Origin: JAHFLQ01 sp964432465
GTDB taxonomy: Bacteria; Patescibacteriota; Minisyncoccia; UBA6257; WO2-44-18
Assembly (NCBI GenBank): GCA_964432465.1
Contig: CAYSNI010000023.1
Location: forward strand, 1-29,463
Direction of reading: 5' to 3'
Length of the DNA stretch: 29,463 nucleotides
Shown here: one piece after another, positions 27,644 to 29,463 of the stretch
Numbering within the stretch: position 1 is the stretch's first letter
Layout: the number at the start of each line of letters is the position of its first letter
Notes under the pieces: generated by a model
Told to the model about the DNA's origin: nothing
The model's input: the letters and a program-made list of their open reading frames with translations, nothing else
Databases searched by the model: none
Program-made: the position numbers and the translations under genes

Positions 27644-28801
27644 ATGAAGTTTACAATTCTCAGGAAATCTAAAACCAGCAAGGCCCGTCTGGGTATGATA
27701 GAAACAAAGCACGGCGTAATCCATACGCCGGCTTTTATTCCTGTCGGTACGCAGGCGACGGTGAAGGGACTTACGCCCGATCAGCTCAAGCAGATTGGTT
27801 CAGAATCAGTACTTTGCAATACCTATCACTTGTATTTACGTCCCGGCGACGAGACAGTAAAAAAGCTTGGCGGTCTGCACAAGTTTATGAATTGGGATCG
27901 ACCGATCTGGACCGACAGCGGTGGCTTTCAGGTATTTAGCCTCGGCGCGGCGATGGTGCATGGCGTGAGTAAAATTGCCAATATTTTCCCCGATGAAGGT
28001 GAAAGGGAGCAGGCAAAGAAAGTCAGGGAAAACCCGTTTTCTAAGATTAGCGAAGACGGCGTAGAGTTCCGTTCTCATTTGGACGGTACGATGCATTTTT
28101 TGACGCCAGAAAAATCGATTAAAATTCAGGAAAATCTGGGCGCGGATCTAATTTTTGCTTTTGACGAGTGCACTTCGCCGTTACACGATTATAAATACAC
28201 TAAGCGGTCTATGGAGCGTACGCACCGGTGGGCCAAGCGTTGCCTGAAGGTCTTTAAAGGCAAGAAAGCAGGTTTACCTGCCGTCAGGCAGGCGCTGTTC
28301 GGCATTGTTCAGGGTGGAGCTTATAAAGATCTTCGTCTGAAAAGTGCGAAAACGATCGGCTCGATGGATTTTGATGGCTTCGGTATCGGTGGCTCACTTG
28401 GAAAGTCCAAGAAGGACATGTTTGATGTTCTGGATTGGACAATGCCACTTCTACCAGAGAATAAGCCGAAGCATTTGCTGGGTATCGGCTCGGAGGAGGA
28501 TATCTGGGAGGCGGTGAAGCGGGGAGTAGATACTTTTGATTGCGTGGCTCCTACCCGGATTGCCCGCAATGGCGCCGCGTTAATTAAGGGCGGTAGTATC
28601 AATCTTAAATCCGGCCGTTACACCCAGGAGAAAAAACCCCTGGAGCCGAAATGTGATTGTTACACTTGTCAGAACTATACCCGAGCTTACATCTCCCATC
28701 TCTTCCGTGCCCATGAAATGCTTGGCGGCATCCTGACGACAATTCATAACCTTTCCTTTATGGAGCGGCTGATGGCGGATATCCGAAAACGCATTAAATA
28801 A
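27644..28801 (+). CDS. tgt: tRNA-guanine transglycosylase
   Basis: A 385-residue bacterial-type Tgt exchanging G34 for preQ1 (queuosine pathway). TDSGGFQVFSLG holds catalytic Asp91; FAFDECTSP, GIGGSLGKS and GVDTFDCVAPTRIARNG (nucleophile Asp299) are intact. The C-terminal zinc site shows CDCYTC and a following His. Two inserts are seen relative to typical Tgt: one after FSLG (about 104-130), and AGLPAVRQ near 209-216. The latter is encoded by a palindromic repeat just before ALFGIVQGG. No queC/queF genes are nearby, so preQ1 may be salvaged. No promoter is clear; it probably shares the ArsR transcript. Confidence 0.95.
   Translation: MKFTILRKSKTSKARLGMIETKHGVIHTPAFIPVGTQATVKGLTPDQLKQIGSESVLCNTYHLYLRPGDETVKKLGGLHKFMNWDRPIWTDSGGFQVFSLGAAMVHGVSKIANIFPDEGEREQAKKVRENPFSKISEDGVEFRSHLDGTMHFLTPEKSIKIQENLGADLIFAFDECTSPLHDYKYTKRSMERTHRWAKRCLKVFKGKKAGLPAVRQALFGIVQGGAYKDLRLKSAKTIGSMDFDGFGIGGSLGKSKKDMFDVLDWTMPLLPENKPKHLLGIGSEEDIWEAVKRGVDTFDCVAPTRIARNGAALIKGGSINLKSGRYTQEKKPLEPKCDCYTCQNYTRAYISHLFRAHEMLGGILTTIHNLSFMERLMADIRKRIK
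28271..28293. repeat. Palindromic repeat inserted in frame in tgt
   Basis: CCTGCC (28277-28282), loop GTCA, GGCAGG (28287-28292) form a hairpin of the same CCTGCC/GGCAGG type as at 261-301 and 440-463. It is translated as GLPAVRQ and leaves the flanking conserved Tgt sequence in frame. Confidence 0.75.
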
Positions 28802-28828
28802 AAAGACCCCGATTTCTCGGGGTCTTTG
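28802..28828 (+). terminator. Bidirectional intrinsic terminator between tgt and the zinc-ribbon gene
   Basis: AAAGACCCCGA (28802-28812), loop TTTC, TCGGGGTCTTT (28817-28827). A/T tracts on both sides let it serve the convergent genes. Confidence 0.9.
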
Positions 28829-28829
28829 T

Positions 28830-29108
28830 TTACTCGAACCGCTGGCTGCCGCAGGAGGAGCAGAAGCTCTCCTCCAACAGACAAGCGACGCCACAGGCGC
28901 CGCATTTCTTGAAGCGTGTGCGGCGGGCTTCTAGTTGCGCCGGGATCGTCAGGCCGGTGTCCTGGCCGATCGCGATCAGAGAGCTCAGATCCACGACTGC
29001 GGACCCGCACCTCGGGCATTCCTTCGGCGCCTTATCCGTTTTTTCCACGTGCTCGGCGTAACAACCGCCGCACCGCCAGGTCCATCTTAGTTCCGCCGGG
29101 CCACTCAT
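28830..29108 (-). CDS. Small double zinc-ribbon protein
   Basis: A 92-residue protein starting MSGPAELRW. Two ribbons are visible: CGGC...CPRC in the first half and CGAC...CSSC near the end, each a CxxC pair. The middle linker is IAIGQDTGLTIPAQL. Such proteins often bind nucleic acid or other proteins; no specific family is recognised. ATG 29108 is chosen because AAGGAGGG precedes it. A strong promoter lies upstream on the minus strand. The coding sequence looks GC-rich compared with its neighbours. Confidence 0.8.
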   Translation of the reverse strand: MSGPAELRWTWRCGGCYAEHVEKTDKAPKECPRCGSAVVDLSSLIAIGQDTGLTIPAQLEARRTRFKKCGACGVACLLEESFCSSCGSQRFE

Positions 29109-29146
29109 GACCGCCCTCCTTAAAAGCAACTTAAAAGGATGAGGAG

Positions 29147-29176
29147 ATTATAGCATAAAAATTCATATATTGTCAA
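29147..29176 (-). promoter_or_regulatory. Promoter of the double zinc-ribbon gene
   Basis: On the minus strand TTGACA (29176-29171), 18-bp spacer, TATAAT (29152-29147). The leader is ~35 nt with AAGGAGGG. Confidence 0.8.
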
Positions 29177-29220
29177 GTGTATGGTTTTTTGCTATATTTA
29201 TTGTTAAATTAACTGATATT

Positions 29221-29295
29221 GCCGCGGTAGCTCAGTGGTAGAGCAGACGCCTGAAGAGCGTCGTGTCGGGGGTTCGATTCCCTCTCGCGGCACCA
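29221..29295 (+). tRNA. trnF: tRNA-Phe (anticodon GAA)
   Basis: A 75-nt cloverleaf. Acceptor GCCGCGG/TCGCGGC, D stem GCTC/GAGC, anticodon stem GACGC/GCGTC with loop CTGAAGA (GAA), T stem GGGGG/CCCTC with loop TTCGATT, discriminator A, CCA encoded at 29293-29295. Confidence 0.95.
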
Positions 29296-29463
29296 AACTC
29301 GCACCTATTTCCAAAACAAGTGAGGTAATGATGTCGCACGCGCGGAGCGTGTGGTGATGTGAAATGTAATCGTACGCTCCACGACAAATTCCGTCACGGC
29401 ACAGCCTCCGATCCATCAGACTGTCGGGTACGACAGTCTGTCTCCGCTTCTGCTGTTCAGCTA
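29296..29463. other. Unassigned end of window with hairpins
   Basis: No convincing gene. GTGAGGTAATG (29321-29331) is followed by an ATG at 29331 that opens only eight codons. CACGC/GCGTG (29337-29351) and a perfect 10-bp stem CAGACTGTCG/CGACAGTCTG (29418-29441, loop GGTA) are present, but no T-run follows. It could be the leader of a gene beyond the window. Confidence 0.5.

Noticed and set aside
28830..29129. Longer start (MLLRRAV) for the zinc-ribbon gene
   Set aside because: The extra codons contain the AAGGAGGG site that serves ATG 29108.
29204..29416. Minus-strand ORF of about 70 residues
   Set aside because: It is the antisense translation of tRNA-Phe plus flanking sequence, with no ribosome-binding site.

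Overview
The window looks like a chromosomal segment of an uncultivated Patescibacteria (CPR) bacterium, most likely of the Parcubacteria group. The evidence is its short housekeeping proteins, tightly packed genes, several mRNAs that appear to start at the ATG, and GC-rich palindromic repeats of the CCTGCCTGCCGGTAGGCAGG type between and inside genes. Gene-order clues are a short division/cell-wall cluster without murE between ftsI and murF, and an rpsP-khpA-trmD region without rimM. The lineage is inferred from these features, because no search could be run.

Layout. 1-800: end of a small accessory ORF, a repeat-plus-terminator array, and a possible structured RNA with its own terminator on the minus strand. 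800-5337 (minus): dnaE, then a signal-anchored HtrA-like protease. 5372-8865 (plus): rnhB, rpmF, nusB, rnc, sppA and a small membrane protein. 8927-13286: a very short SMC, rpsP, khpA, an inverted HIT-family gene and trmD. 13365-18669: prkA, yeaH/yhbH (DUF444), spoVR and a small unknown gene. 18732-19981: an L10-type leader, rplJ and rplL. 20123-21362: a small zinc-ribbon gene, a tRNA-Val locus with degenerate copies and nested palindromes, and a small HExxH protein. 21565-25935: mraZ, rsmH, an ftsL-like gene, ftsI and a murF-like gene. 25952-29463: tRNA-Glu(CUC), two small genes, tsaC, an ArsR-type regulator, tgt, a zinc-ribbon protein, tRNA-Phe(GAA) and an unassigned end with hairpins.

Most genes serve replication, ribosome assembly, tRNA modification, RNA processing, division and cell-wall synthesis. 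The notable accessory module is the complete PrkA-YeaH-SpoVR set, a conserved stress/stationary-phase trio that is unexpected in a reduced genome.

The other theme is repeat invasion. Hairpin-forming repeats lie in frame inside trmD, tgt and smc, and one supplies the stop codon of the first ORF, much as Rickettsia palindromic elements do. Regulatory signals are compressed: promoters abut or overlap upstream terminators, and one palindrome appears to serve as a shared divergent -10 region.
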